Shown one piece after another: positions 1 to 6,274 of a stretch of DNA of 8,422 bases (positions are counted from its first letter, which is position 1; each line of letters begins with the position of its first letter). The notes under the pieces are model-generated. The model searched no databases, was not told the origin of the DNA, and saw only the letters and a program-made list of their open reading frames with translations. The stretch comes from SIG469 sp964384255. GTDB lineage: Bacteria; Bacillota; Clostridia; Oscillospirales; Oscillospiraceae. The stretch covers positions 1-8,422 of the forward strand of contig CAYLKH010000080.1 in NCBI GenBank assembly GCA_964384255.1, given 5' to 3'. Made by a program: the position numbers and the translations under genes.

Positions 1-1778
1 TCCGGACCGTACTGCTTGACCTTGGCAGGCAGCAGGGTGATATTGCCCACGTCTTCCAGAGAATATCCACAAATTTCCAGTAGCTTTTCAGCAGCTTCAT
101 AGGATTCGGGGTGAACGCCGGTGTTGTCCAGCACGTATTTGCTTTCGGGAACGCGCAGGAAGCCTGCGCACTGCTGATAGGCTTTGGGACCCAACTTGGG
201 AACTTTCAAAAGTTGCTTGCGGGAGGTGAAAGCGCCGTTTTCTTCACGATAGGCGACGATATTTTTCGCTGTGGCGGCGGTGAGGCCGGAAACCTGCTTA
301 AGCAGCGACGGCGACGCGGTGTTCAGGTCAACACCTACGGAGTTGACGCAGTCTTCCACCACGTTTTCAAGGCTCTGGCTCAGCCGTGCCTGGGGCATAT
401 CGTGCTGATACTGGCCGACGCCGATGGCCTTGGGGTCGATTTTGACCAGCTCTGCCAACGGGTCCTGGAGCCTGCGGGCGATAGACACGGCGCTTCGCAG
501 GGAAACATCGTAATCCGGGAATTCCTCTGCCGCCAGCTTGGATGCGGAATAGACCGAAGCACCGGCTTCGCTGACTATCATGTAGCTTACAGGCACGTCC
601 AGCTCACGGATAAGTTCAGCCAGGAACTGTTCGGATTCACGGGATGCGGTGCCGTTGCCCAGCGCGATGTGAGCGATATTGTGCTTTTTGATAAGCTTTT
701 TCATCGTTGCCTTGGCTTCGGCGACCTTTTCGTGAGGCTTGGTGGGATAAATGACCCCGGTGTCCAGCACCTTGCCGGTGGCATCCACCACCGCCAGCTT
801 GCAGCCGGTACGGAATGCCGGATCAAAGCCCAGGGTCACCTTGCCCTTGACCGGTGCGGCCATCAGCAGGGGCTTGAGGTTCAGGGCAAAGTTGGCGATA
901 GCGGCTTCGTTGGCGGCGTCAGTCAGATTAGAGCGTATTTCCCGCTCCAGCGACGGTTGAAGCAAGCGGTCATAGCTGTCTTCAGCGGCAGTCTTGACGA
1001 ATTCCCGTGCATATGATCCGCCCACCAGAACGGCCTTGAATATTTCGTCCAGTGGCCACTGACGGTCGATCTGGACAGAGACTTTGAGATATTCTTCCTT
1101 TTCGCCCCGGTTGACGGCCAGCACCTGATGGCTCTGCATTTTCGACACGGGGGCGCTGAATTCATAATACAGCCGGTAGACTGAATCTTCGTCTCTGACG
1201 GCGGCAGAAACCAGCATGGCCTTCTTCTGCATGACGGTTCTGAGCTTTTTGCGTATCTCAGCATCGTCGGAAATGGTTTCGGCAATTATGTCTGACGCAC
1301 CGGCCAGGGCATCTCCTTCGGTTTCGACACCCTTTTCCGGGTCAATATATTCGGCGGCAAGCTCCATAATGTTGCCGGACTTTTCCTGGGCAAACAGCTT
1401 TTCGGCCAGGCGCTGTAGCCCCTTTTCCCGAGCGATGGAGGCACGGGTACGGCGCTCCTCATTATACGGCCGATACAGACCCTCTACCTCTGCCAGGGTC
1501 GCCGCGTTGTCGATAGCGGCGGCCAGCTCGTCAGTCAGCTTGCCCTGAGAATCGATGGATTTTTTGACCTCGTCCCGGCGAGCGGCCAGATTGCGCAGAT
1601 AGCTGAGCCGGTCTTCCAGCTGACGCAGCAGAGTATCGTCCATTGTGCCGTGCATTTCCTTGCGGTAACGGGCGATGAAGGGGATGGTGTTGCCCTCGTC
1701 AATAAGGCGGATAACGTTTTCAATATGTTCTGTTTTTCTGCCCAGCTCCCGGGCAAGTATCTGTACAATAGTTTCCAT
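1..1778 (-). CDS. tex: Tex-family S1 RNA-binding transcription accessory protein (partial, C-terminus beyond window)
   Basis: Reading the minus strand from the ATG at 1778 gives 592 codons without a stop; the frame leaves the window at base 1. The protein begins METIVQILARELGRKTEHIE, the usual Tex N-terminal helical region. A YqgF/RNase H-like domain starts near residue 313 (GFDPAFRTG, Asp319). The highly conserved Tex signature follows: IARRLQDPLAELVKIDPKAI, then GVGQYQHD at residues 453-460. A helix-hairpin-helix region begins at SVGVDLNTAS (480-489) and runs to about 545. Family members are about 720-770 aa, so the missing part should be the C-terminal S1 domain. Tex proteins bind nucleic acid and are linked to transcription and RNA metabolism in the cytoplasm; the exact role is unsettled. 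The start has a GGAG 8 bases upstream. Long plus-strand open frames opposite it are shadows. Confidence 0.97.
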   Translation of the reverse strand, partial: METIVQILARELGRKTEHIENVIRLIDEGNTIPFIARYRKEMHGTMDDTLLRQLEDRLSYLRNLAARRDEVKKSIDSQGKLTDELAAAIDNAATLAEVEGLYRPYNEERRTRASIAREKGLQRLAEKLFAQEKSGNIMELAAEYIDPEKGVETEGDALAGASDIIAETISDDAEIRKKLRTVMQKKAMLVSAAVRDEDSVYRLYYEFSAPVSKMQSHQVLAVNRGEKEEYLKVSVQIDRQWPLDEIFKAVLVGGSYAREFVKTAAEDSYDRLLQPSLEREIRSNLTDAANEAAIANFALNLKPLLMAAPVKGKVTLGFDPAFRTGCKLAVVDATGKVLDTGVIYPTKPHEKVAEAKATMKKLIKKHNIAHIALGNGTASRESEQFLAELIRELDVPVSYMIVSEAGASVYSASKLAAEEFPDYDVSLRSAVSIARRLQDPLAELVKIDPKAIGVGQYQHDMPQARLSQSLENVVEDCVNSVGVDLNTASPSLLKQVSGLTAATAKNIVAYREENGAFTSRKQLLKVPKLGPKAYQQCAGFLRVPESKYVLDNTGVHPESYEAAEKLLEICGYSLEDVGNITLLPAKVKQYGP

Positions 1779-1815
1779 GTGTAACGCTCCAATTGCTGTG
1801 TTTTATCCTGCTAAT

Positions 1816-1842
1816 TTTATATCACAACAGCAGATTTGTCCA
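1816..1842 (-). promoter_or_regulatory. Candidate tex promoter (extended -10)
   Basis: On the minus strand, TGA-TATAAA (TATAAA at 1816-1821 with the TGn at 1822-1824) resembles an extended -10. A TGGACA at 1837-1842 could serve as -35, with a short 15-base spacer. It lies about 38 bases upstream of the tex start. This is a consensus-matching inference only; the spacing is not ideal. Confidence 0.4.
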
Positions 1843-1936
1843 GCAAAAGGATAGAAACATAATTAATGGCTGAGCGCTCCTGTCAGAACGCGGGGGATGA
1901 TTACCCCTGAACCGTTGGTGCTGCATTTTGCCATCC

Positions 1937-1965
1937 TTGCCAAAACGGGGTTTTTATAGTATTAT
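1937..1965 (+). promoter_or_regulatory. Candidate promoter for the methyltransferase gene, predicting a leaderless mRNA
   Basis: TTGCCA at 1937-1942 and TATTAT at 1960-1965 are separated by exactly 17 bases. A start site about 7 bases past the -10 would fall at 1971-1973, on the ATG at 1972. No Shine-Dalgarno sequence lies between the -10 and the ATG. A TATAGT at 1955-1960 is an alternative -10 with a spacer of only 12. Confidence 0.5.
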
Positions 1966-1971
1966 GTTACC

Positions 1972-2628
1972 ATGGATGAACTAAGCAGACTTCAACAATA
2001 TTATGGCGACGGTCCCGGGGGAGAGCGGCCTGTGCTGGCGTCTCTGTGCCGCCGCCTTTATCGGCAGGAGATACCGGAGGTTTATCCCCCGGAGGTTTCC
2101 GCGCCGTCACCCTTTGCGGAATACTACCGCAGCGCCTTTATCCAGCTCATGGGATATAGTCTGGTGTGCCGAAGCTGGGTGCGGCCATTGGCCGATTTTA
2201 TCGGCTCCCGCCGGGTGCTTGAGGTAATGTGCGGTACCGGTGCCCTGGCTAAGGCGCTGAGAGATCAGGGAGTATCGGTGATCGCCACCGACAACCAGTC
2301 ATGGAAAGCGACCTTTGTCCGAAGCTGGACAGAGGTGGAAAAATGCGACGCCCTGAAAGCGGTTAAAAAATATGGCAAAGATGTGGATTTTGTCCTTATG
2401 AGCTGGCCATATCTGGACGATATGGCCTTAAAGACCCTTGGAAAAATGCGGGCGGTCAACCCGGGCTGTCGCCTTATTTACATCGGCGAGCCTGAGGGCG
2501 GCTGCACCGGGAGCGACGCTTTTTTTGACGCGGCGGTTTTGGACGGAGATGACCCCTGGCTTGAGCCTGTGCGGGCGGCCTATCCCCGGTGGGACGGATT
2601 TAACGACACGGTTTTCCTGTATAAATAA
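1972..2628 (+). CDS. SAM-dependent methyltransferase-like protein
   Basis: A 218-residue soluble protein. Residues 82-90 (VLEVMCGTG) form a Rossmann-type glycine-rich motif I, and ATDN at 105-108 supplies the acidic residue that usually contacts the SAM ribose. WPY at 145-147 ends the expected strand 4 (DFVLMSWPY), and RLIYIGEPEGGCTGSD (167-182) fits strand 5 and its loop. The N-terminal 80 residues are probably helical and may shape the substrate site. The substrate is unknown; I cannot assign a characterised subfamily. ATG at 1972 is the only possible start because the in-frame TAG at 1957 lies just upstream and no alternative start codon intervenes. There is no ribosome binding site; see the candidate leaderless promoter. 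The lipoprotein gene starts 60 bases after the stop on the same strand, so co-transcription is plausible. Confidence 0.8.
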   Translation: MDELSRLQQYYGDGPGGERPVLASLCRRLYRQEIPEVYPPEVSAPSPFAEYYRSAFIQLMGYSLVCRSWVRPLADFIGSRRVLEVMCGTGALAKALRDQGVSVIATDNQSWKATFVRSWTEVEKCDALKAVKKYGKDVDFVLMSWPYLDDMALKTLGKMRAVNPGCRLIYIGEPEGGCTGSDAFFDAAVLDGDDPWLEPVRAAYPRWDGFNDTVFLYK

Positions 2629-2674
2629 TGGAACATTTTGCCGCCGGAGCCGTCATACATATGGAATAAGTAAC

Positions 2675-2680
2675 AAGGAG
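2675..2680 (+). promoter_or_regulatory. Ribosome binding site deciding the lipoprotein start
   Basis: AAGGAG ends at 2680. It is only 2 bases from the ATG at 2683 but 8 bases from the in-frame ATG at 2689. The second ATG is therefore the better start. Confidence 0.8.
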
Positions 2681-2688
2681 AAATGACA

Positions 2689-3756
2689 ATGAAACGAATC
2701 ATGCGGGGACTTTGCCTGGCACTGTCGGTTTTTATGCTGGCAGGGCTTTGCGGTTGCGGCAAAAAGAAGGCCGCCATGCCCACGCTGAAAATAGTATATC
2801 TGGCGGGAAACGTGACCTCGACCTATGACATCCCCGGCAGGGAAAACGCCATAACCACCCGGGGAATATTCGGCGACAGCACAAAAACCTATTCCTGGGA
2901 CGAGCCGTTGGAGCCTGCTGCCATTGAAGCCTCTGACAAAGACGGCTCTGTTCAGCTGGCTTTTTCCTACGGCGCCTCCGACCTGAGCGTTTATGTCAGC
3001 GACACGGCCACCGGCGAGACCCAGACCTCTACCGGCACGACCATTGAGCTTGAGGGTGGACGGGATTACAGCATAAGCGCCGCCGGCAGCTGGGCCGCGG
3101 GGAATTACATATACCAGATGGAATTCGCCTTCGATCTGATAAGCCCTGTGGAGGATGAGCCTGTTTTGGAGGAAGCTCCCGCCGAATCGCCGGAACCCGA
3201 ACCGGAAACCCTGCCTGAGCCTGAGATACCCGACGAGGTCGGCGAGGTTGAAGCCCCTGAGCTTCCTGAAGAGGAAGAGGAAGATAAGCTTTTTTACAAT
3301 CCTCCCGCTCTGATAGTCAGCTATAACGGCGAAACTATGAAGCCTGCTATGGGTACTACCACCTGGTCCTGCGAAAAGAACGGGATTATGAACGAATATT
3401 CCGCCGATTCAGACCACCCGATGGAATGGAAAAACCTTCGCACTGTTCAGCGGGTGTATGGGGAAGATACGGTTCAGCTGAGCTTTGAATATGAGCCTGA
3501 CGAGTATACCATCACTATATGGAACGACGACCTGGTGAATACCGATGTCGAAGATCGCGAAAGCTTCTATGCCATGTTGGAGCAACAGGCCGAGGAGATC
3601 ATCCTTGAGGACGGAGCATTTGAGCTGGGCGTTGGCTACAATACCGGCTATGTGGTCATGGTGGAAGCCCGATGGCTCCATGGACAGCAGGGCGACACCG
3701 GTTACTGGGGTGGCCGGACTATCTATGCTTTTGGGATATCTCCCACCAATTACTGA
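2689..3756 (+). CDS. Uncharacterised lipoprotein with two related domains and an acidic Pro/Glu linker
   Basis: From the ATG at 2689 the product is 355 aa. It has a classic lipoprotein signal: MKR, a hydrophobic stretch, then the lipobox LCGC with Cys23 as the predicted lipidated residue, followed by GKKK. It should be anchored on the outer face of the membrane. Residues 31-152 form a first beta-rich domain. Residues 153-203 form a Pro/Glu-rich acidic linker (PEPEPETLPEPEIP within it), and residues 206-355 form a second domain. The second domain resembles the beta domains with a GT-x-W pattern common in clostridial lipoproteins (MGTTTW, SDHPMEW). The domains look related: SVQLAFSY (87-94) against TVQLSFEY (261-268), and IELEGG (119-124) against IILEDG (304-309). 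No catalytic motif is visible, so a binding or envelope role is inference. The longer form starting at 2683 would add two residues. Confidence 0.85.
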   Translation: MKRIMRGLCLALSVFMLAGLCGCGKKKAAMPTLKIVYLAGNVTSTYDIPGRENAITTRGIFGDSTKTYSWDEPLEPAAIEASDKDGSVQLAFSYGASDLSVYVSDTATGETQTSTGTTIELEGGRDYSISAAGSWAAGNYIYQMEFAFDLISPVEDEPVLEEAPAESPEPEPETLPEPEIPDEVGEVEAPELPEEEEEDKLFYNPPALIVSYNGETMKPAMGTTTWSCEKNGIMNEYSADSDHPMEWKNLRTVQRVYGEDTVQLSFEYEPDEYTITIWNDDLVNTDVEDRESFYAMLEQQAEEIILEDGAFELGVGYNTGYVVMVEARWLHGQQGDTGYWGGRTIYAFGISPTNY

Positions 3757-3776
3757 CCTGGGTATACATACCGTTC

Positions 3777-3801
3777 AGGAACAGTCCGTCAGACTGTTCC
3801 T
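3777..3801 (+). terminator. Hairpin between convergent genes, probable terminator
   Basis: AGGAACAGTC (3777-3786) and GACTGTTCCT (3792-3801) form a perfect 10-bp stem with loop CGTCA, 20 bases after the lipoprotein stop. The downstream tract (aaacgctttt) is only modestly U-rich, and there is no U-run on the opposite strand. It is a reasonable but imperfect terminator for the lipoprotein and might also stop minus-strand transcripts. Confidence 0.6.
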
Positions 3802-3850
3802 AAACGCTTTTGACGGCCGAATGGCCTGATTATCGGATTTGTACCAAAAA

Positions 3851-5005
3851 TCATTCGGCGCTGCCTGCCATGAAAAGCTGCCTTAGCAGCTGCTGCCATA
3901 TTTGCCCCACAGTCAGCCGGAGAACATCTCCTGCGGCCACAATATCTACCGTTTCCACCACCTTGCCGTTTACGGTGACTGTCATCTGGCCCAGCTTCTG
4001 GCCGACCTCCACCGGGGCCGTAACGCTGTCGGGCAGAGTTATTTCTGTCGAGACGGAGCCTTTGGCACTTTTGTCGATCAGTATGCCTCCGTTATCCTTC
4101 AACACCGGTTCAATCTCTGCCGTCTGCCCCAGCAGGACCGGTATTGGGGTCAGCCCGGTTTGGGGCTGGGGAGTGATGACAGTATAATTGGCAAAACCAA
4201 AATCCAGCAGATTTTTTGCGGTCGTGAACCGCTCGTCGCTGGAAGGCGCGTTCATCACCACTGCAATAAGCTCCATCCCCTCCCGGCTGGCCGAGGCCGA
4301 AAGGCAATATCTGGCCCGGGCGGTAAAGCCGGTTTTCAGCCCGGTGGCCCCGGAATAGTACCTGATCAGCCGGTTGGTGTTGCTAAGACCGAATTCGCCG
4401 TTTCGGACCGTGTCCATCCATATGGTGGTAAAGCGCTTTATATCCTCGTGGGACAGAAGTTCCCGGGACATGATGGCGATGTCATAGGCAGAGGTCAGAT
4501 GTTCGGACTGCTCCAGCGTGGTGTCCAGCCCCGTGCAGTTGACAAAGCTGGTGTCGTTCATACCCAGCTCATGAGCGCGCTGATTCATCAGGGCCACAAA
4601 GGCTTCCTCGCTTCCGCACAGGTGTTCGGCCAGTGCAACAGCGCCGTCATTGGCCGAGGAGACCACCACCGCCTTGAGTATGTCCTCAAGAGGCATCTGC
4701 TCGCCCTCTTCAAGATATATCTGAGAGCCGCCCATGGATGCGGCGTGCTGACTGGCGGTGACGGTATCTTCCAGAGATATGGTTCCGGCGTCAATGGCTT
4801 CCATAATGAGCAGCAGTGTCATCACCTTGGTCACGCTGGCGGGCGCCAGCCTTTCATGGGGATTCAGTTCATAAAGCACGGTTCCGGTCTCCTGATCCAT
4901 CAGTATGGCCGAGGGCGCCTGAACTACCGGTTCGCCGGTAACGGCTGCTGCCGGAATGGAAAAAATGATGCAAAGTGCAGCCAGGATCGCAAAGCTCCTT
5001 TTCAT
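3851..5005 (-). CDS. D-alanyl-D-alanine carboxypeptidase (peptidase S11, DacA/DacF-like)
   Basis: The product removes the terminal D-Ala from peptidoglycan pentapeptides outside the membrane. The mature chain has all three penicillin-binding motifs: SVTK with nucleophile Ser57 and Lys60, SAN at 117-119, and KTG at 224-226 (GLKTGFT). Residues 1-21 are a signal peptide (MKRSF, hydrophobic core, IPAAA). About residues 275-365 match the beta-rich PBP5 C-terminal domain. The tail WQQLLRQLF could be the usual amphipathic membrane anchor. From the ATG at 5005 the length is 384 aa, normal for the family. A start at 5026 would add seven residues but has no ribosome binding site, whereas AAAGGA (5013-5018) sits 7 bases before the 5005 start. 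The gene is isolated, so it cannot be assigned to the sporulation (dacF/dacB) or vegetative (dacA) paralogue. Confidence 0.95.
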   Translation of the reverse strand: MKRSFAILAALCIIFSIPAAAVTGEPVVQAPSAILMDQETGTVLYELNPHERLAPASVTKVMTLLLIMEAIDAGTISLEDTVTASQHAASMGGSQIYLEEGEQMPLEDILKAVVVSSANDGAVALAEHLCGSEEAFVALMNQRAHELGMNDTSFVNCTGLDTTLEQSEHLTSAYDIAIMSRELLSHEDIKRFTTIWMDTVRNGEFGLSNTNRLIRYYSGATGLKTGFTARARYCLSASASREGMELIAVVMNAPSSDERFTTAKNLLDFGFANYTVITPQPQTGLTPIPVLLGQTAEIEPVLKDNGGILIDKSAKGSVSTEITLPDSVTAPVEVGQKLGQMTVTVNGKVVETVDIVAAGDVLRLTVGQIWQQLLRQLFMAGSAE

Positions 5006-5114
5006 AAAAACATCCTTTCGGGACATGGTTTTGATTGAACTTATGCGGCAGTCGGCCAGCTTATTCCTGTTACGGCCCGTTCCGTTGCGGCAGCTTTCTG
5101 CATTTGTCTACAGT

Positions 5115-5143
5115 CTTACACTAAACAACTATATATTTGACAA
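5115..5143 (-). promoter_or_regulatory. Candidate carboxypeptidase promoter overlapping the divergent -35
   Basis: On the minus strand, TTGTCA (5138-5143) and TGTAAG (5115-5120) are separated by 17 bases. The -35 matches consensus at five of six positions; the -10 is weaker. The -35 overlaps the plus-strand TTGACA at 5137-5142. A start near 5108 would give about a 100-base leader to the carboxypeptidase. Confidence 0.35.
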
Positions 5144-5165
5144 GACAGCAATGTGATGATATAAT
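5137..5165 (+). promoter_or_regulatory. Perfect consensus sigma-A promoter of the acyltransferase-like gene
   Basis: TTGACA (5137-5142), a 17-base spacer and TATAAT (5160-5165) match the vegetative consensus at all 12 positions. A TGn at 5157-5159 directly precedes the -10 as an extended element. The predicted start is near 5172, followed by an A-rich leader and AGGAGG at 5192-5197, seven bases before the ATG. Confidence 0.9.
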
Positions 5166-5204
5166 TAAAAAAATTTAAACAAAATGTGAACAGGAGGAGA
5201 GTCC

Positions 5205-6080
5205 ATGCAGTATAAAAAAAGATTTGGCGACAGACCTGACGGTCGCAAGCTGCGCTCCCTTACCCCAATGACCCTGGTCACTCCCTACATAATGAAGACC
5301 CGTGTTACAGCGGCTAATATGATACGCGACAGCATCGACGTTGAACCCATGGAACAGTATATCCGGGAAAAACGGAGCCAGGGCATGAAGAACTTTGGCG
5401 TTATGCACGTTTTGATAGCCGCCTATGTAAGAGCCTGTTCTCAGATGCCGTATATTAACCGGTTTGTCAGCGGTCAGCGGGTGTTTTCCAGAGAAAAGGT
5501 CATTATCAACATGGTCATCAAAAAGGACATGAACCGCGAATCCCCCGATACCTGCATGAAATACATTTTTGAACCCGATGCCACCGCCGAAGAGGTATAC
5601 ACCCAGATCCAAAACGCTATCGAAGCATATCGAAGCAGGGAGGACGAAAGCGCCTTTGACAAGCTGGCGGGAGCCTTGAATTATATCCCCGGGCTGGTGC
5701 TGAAATTTCTGGTATGGTTTTTGAACCTGCTTGATTATTTTGGCCTGCTTCCCATGTTCCTTATCAACCTCAGCCCATTTCACGGCTCTATGTTTATCAC
5801 CTCCATGGGTTCTCTGGGTATACCACCTATTTTCCACCATCTTTATGATTTTGGCAATGTGCCGGTTTTCCTGGCATTCGGGGCCAAACGCAGAGCCTAT
5901 GAGGCAGATAAGGACGGCAACGTGATAACAAAGCGGTATCTGGATTATACCTATGTTCTTGACGAACGCATTTGCGACGGCTATTGCTATGCGTCTGCCC
6001 TTAAGCTTATGCGCTCCCTTTATAAAAACCCCTGGCAGCTGGATCAGCGGCCTGACCAGGTGGTCCAGGATGTATATTGA
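5205..6080 (+). CDS. Stand-alone 2-oxoacid dehydrogenase E2 / CAT-fold acyltransferase-like protein
   Basis: This 291-residue protein has no lipoyl or E3-binding domain. Its C-terminal half matches the E2 catalytic (CAT-like) fold: SMGSLGIPPIF (200-210) corresponds to the E2 S-N-x-G-x-x-G region, VPVFLAFGAKRR (219-230) to the next strand, and LDYTYVLDERICDGYCYASA (246-265) to the E2 active-site segment DHRxxDG. The catalytic His position is Glu254 here, so classical acyl transfer is doubtful. The N-terminal part (PMTLVTPYIMKTRVTAANMI) resembles the E2 opening strand/helix. A hydrophobic stretch at about 160-190 (IPGLVLKFLVWFLNLL) is unusual for E2 and may pack against a membrane or partner. 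Similar solitary CAT-like proteins occur in Firmicutes with no assigned role. The start has AGGAGG at ideal spacing and a perfect promoter. It is convergent with the MATE gene and ends five bases before a strong hairpin. Confidence 0.85.
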   Translation: MQYKKRFGDRPDGRKLRSLTPMTLVTPYIMKTRVTAANMIRDSIDVEPMEQYIREKRSQGMKNFGVMHVLIAAYVRACSQMPYINRFVSGQRVFSREKVIINMVIKKDMNRESPDTCMKYIFEPDATAEEVYTQIQNAIEAYRSREDESAFDKLAGALNYIPGLVLKFLVWFLNLLDYFGLLPMFLINLSPFHGSMFITSMGSLGIPPIFHHLYDFGNVPVFLAFGAKRRAYEADKDGNVITKRYLDYTYVLDERICDGYCYASALKLMRSLYKNPWQLDQRPDQVVQDVY

Positions 6081-6085
6081 AAAGC

Positions 6086-6131
6086 AAAATGGATGTACAA
6101 AGTTCGTTTCGAACTTTGTACATCCATTTTT
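6086..6131. terminator. 21-bp perfect hairpin, bidirectional intrinsic terminator
   Basis: The arms at 6086-6106 and 6110-6130 are exactly complementary over 21 bp with a TTT loop (core GTTCG-TTT-CGAAC). The stem begins with AAAA and ends with TTTTT, so each strand carries a U-tract. It lies five bases after the acyltransferase-like stop and about 145 bases past the MATE stop, placing it to terminate both convergent genes. Confidence 0.9.
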
Positions 6132-6132
6132 A

Positions 6133-6160
6133 GGGGTTAGGATTAAGGGATCAGGGGTCA
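6133..6160 (+). repeat. Degenerate tandem heptamer repeat, consensus GGGRTYA
   Basis: Four consecutive 7-base units, GGGGTTA, GGATTAA, GGGATCA and GGGGTCA, abut with no gap directly after the hairpin. The G-runs keep a 7-base phase. No open reading frame use is expected, because the unit lies between convergent genes. Confidence 0.7.
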
Positions 6161-6274
6161 GTGAGAGGAGCGTCTGCGGCACGATTTGAATTATTAAAGT
6201 CGTGGGGCAGTATCTTGTAAACAAACGACCTATCCTGTGCGGAAACTAAATTATTGATTCTTAACAACTAATCC

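Noticed and set aside
111..1016. A 301-codon plus-strand open frame opposite tex
   Set aside because: It is antisense to strongly conserved Tex motifs, has low-complexity shadow-like composition and shows no recognisable domain. The GC-rich codon use of tex explains the open frame.
1892..1907. GGGG-ATGATTA-CCCC possible hairpin in the divergent spacer before the methyltransferase
   Set aside because: The stem is only four base pairs, and it lies upstream of the predicted transcription start. No riboswitch class fits.
3811..3850. Second terminator for the carboxypeptidase downstream of its stop
   Set aside because: TGATTTTT follows the coding end, but no stem of useful length precedes the T-run.
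3902..5038. A 378-codon plus-strand open frame opposite the carboxypeptidase
   Set aside because: The minus strand carries all three penicillin-binding motifs in order. The plus-strand frame has no family features.
5175..6224. A 349-codon minus-strand open frame spanning the acyltransferase-like gene and the hairpin
   Set aside because: It reads through a strong terminator and the reverse complement of a gene with a perfect promoter and ribosome binding site. It is a shadow.
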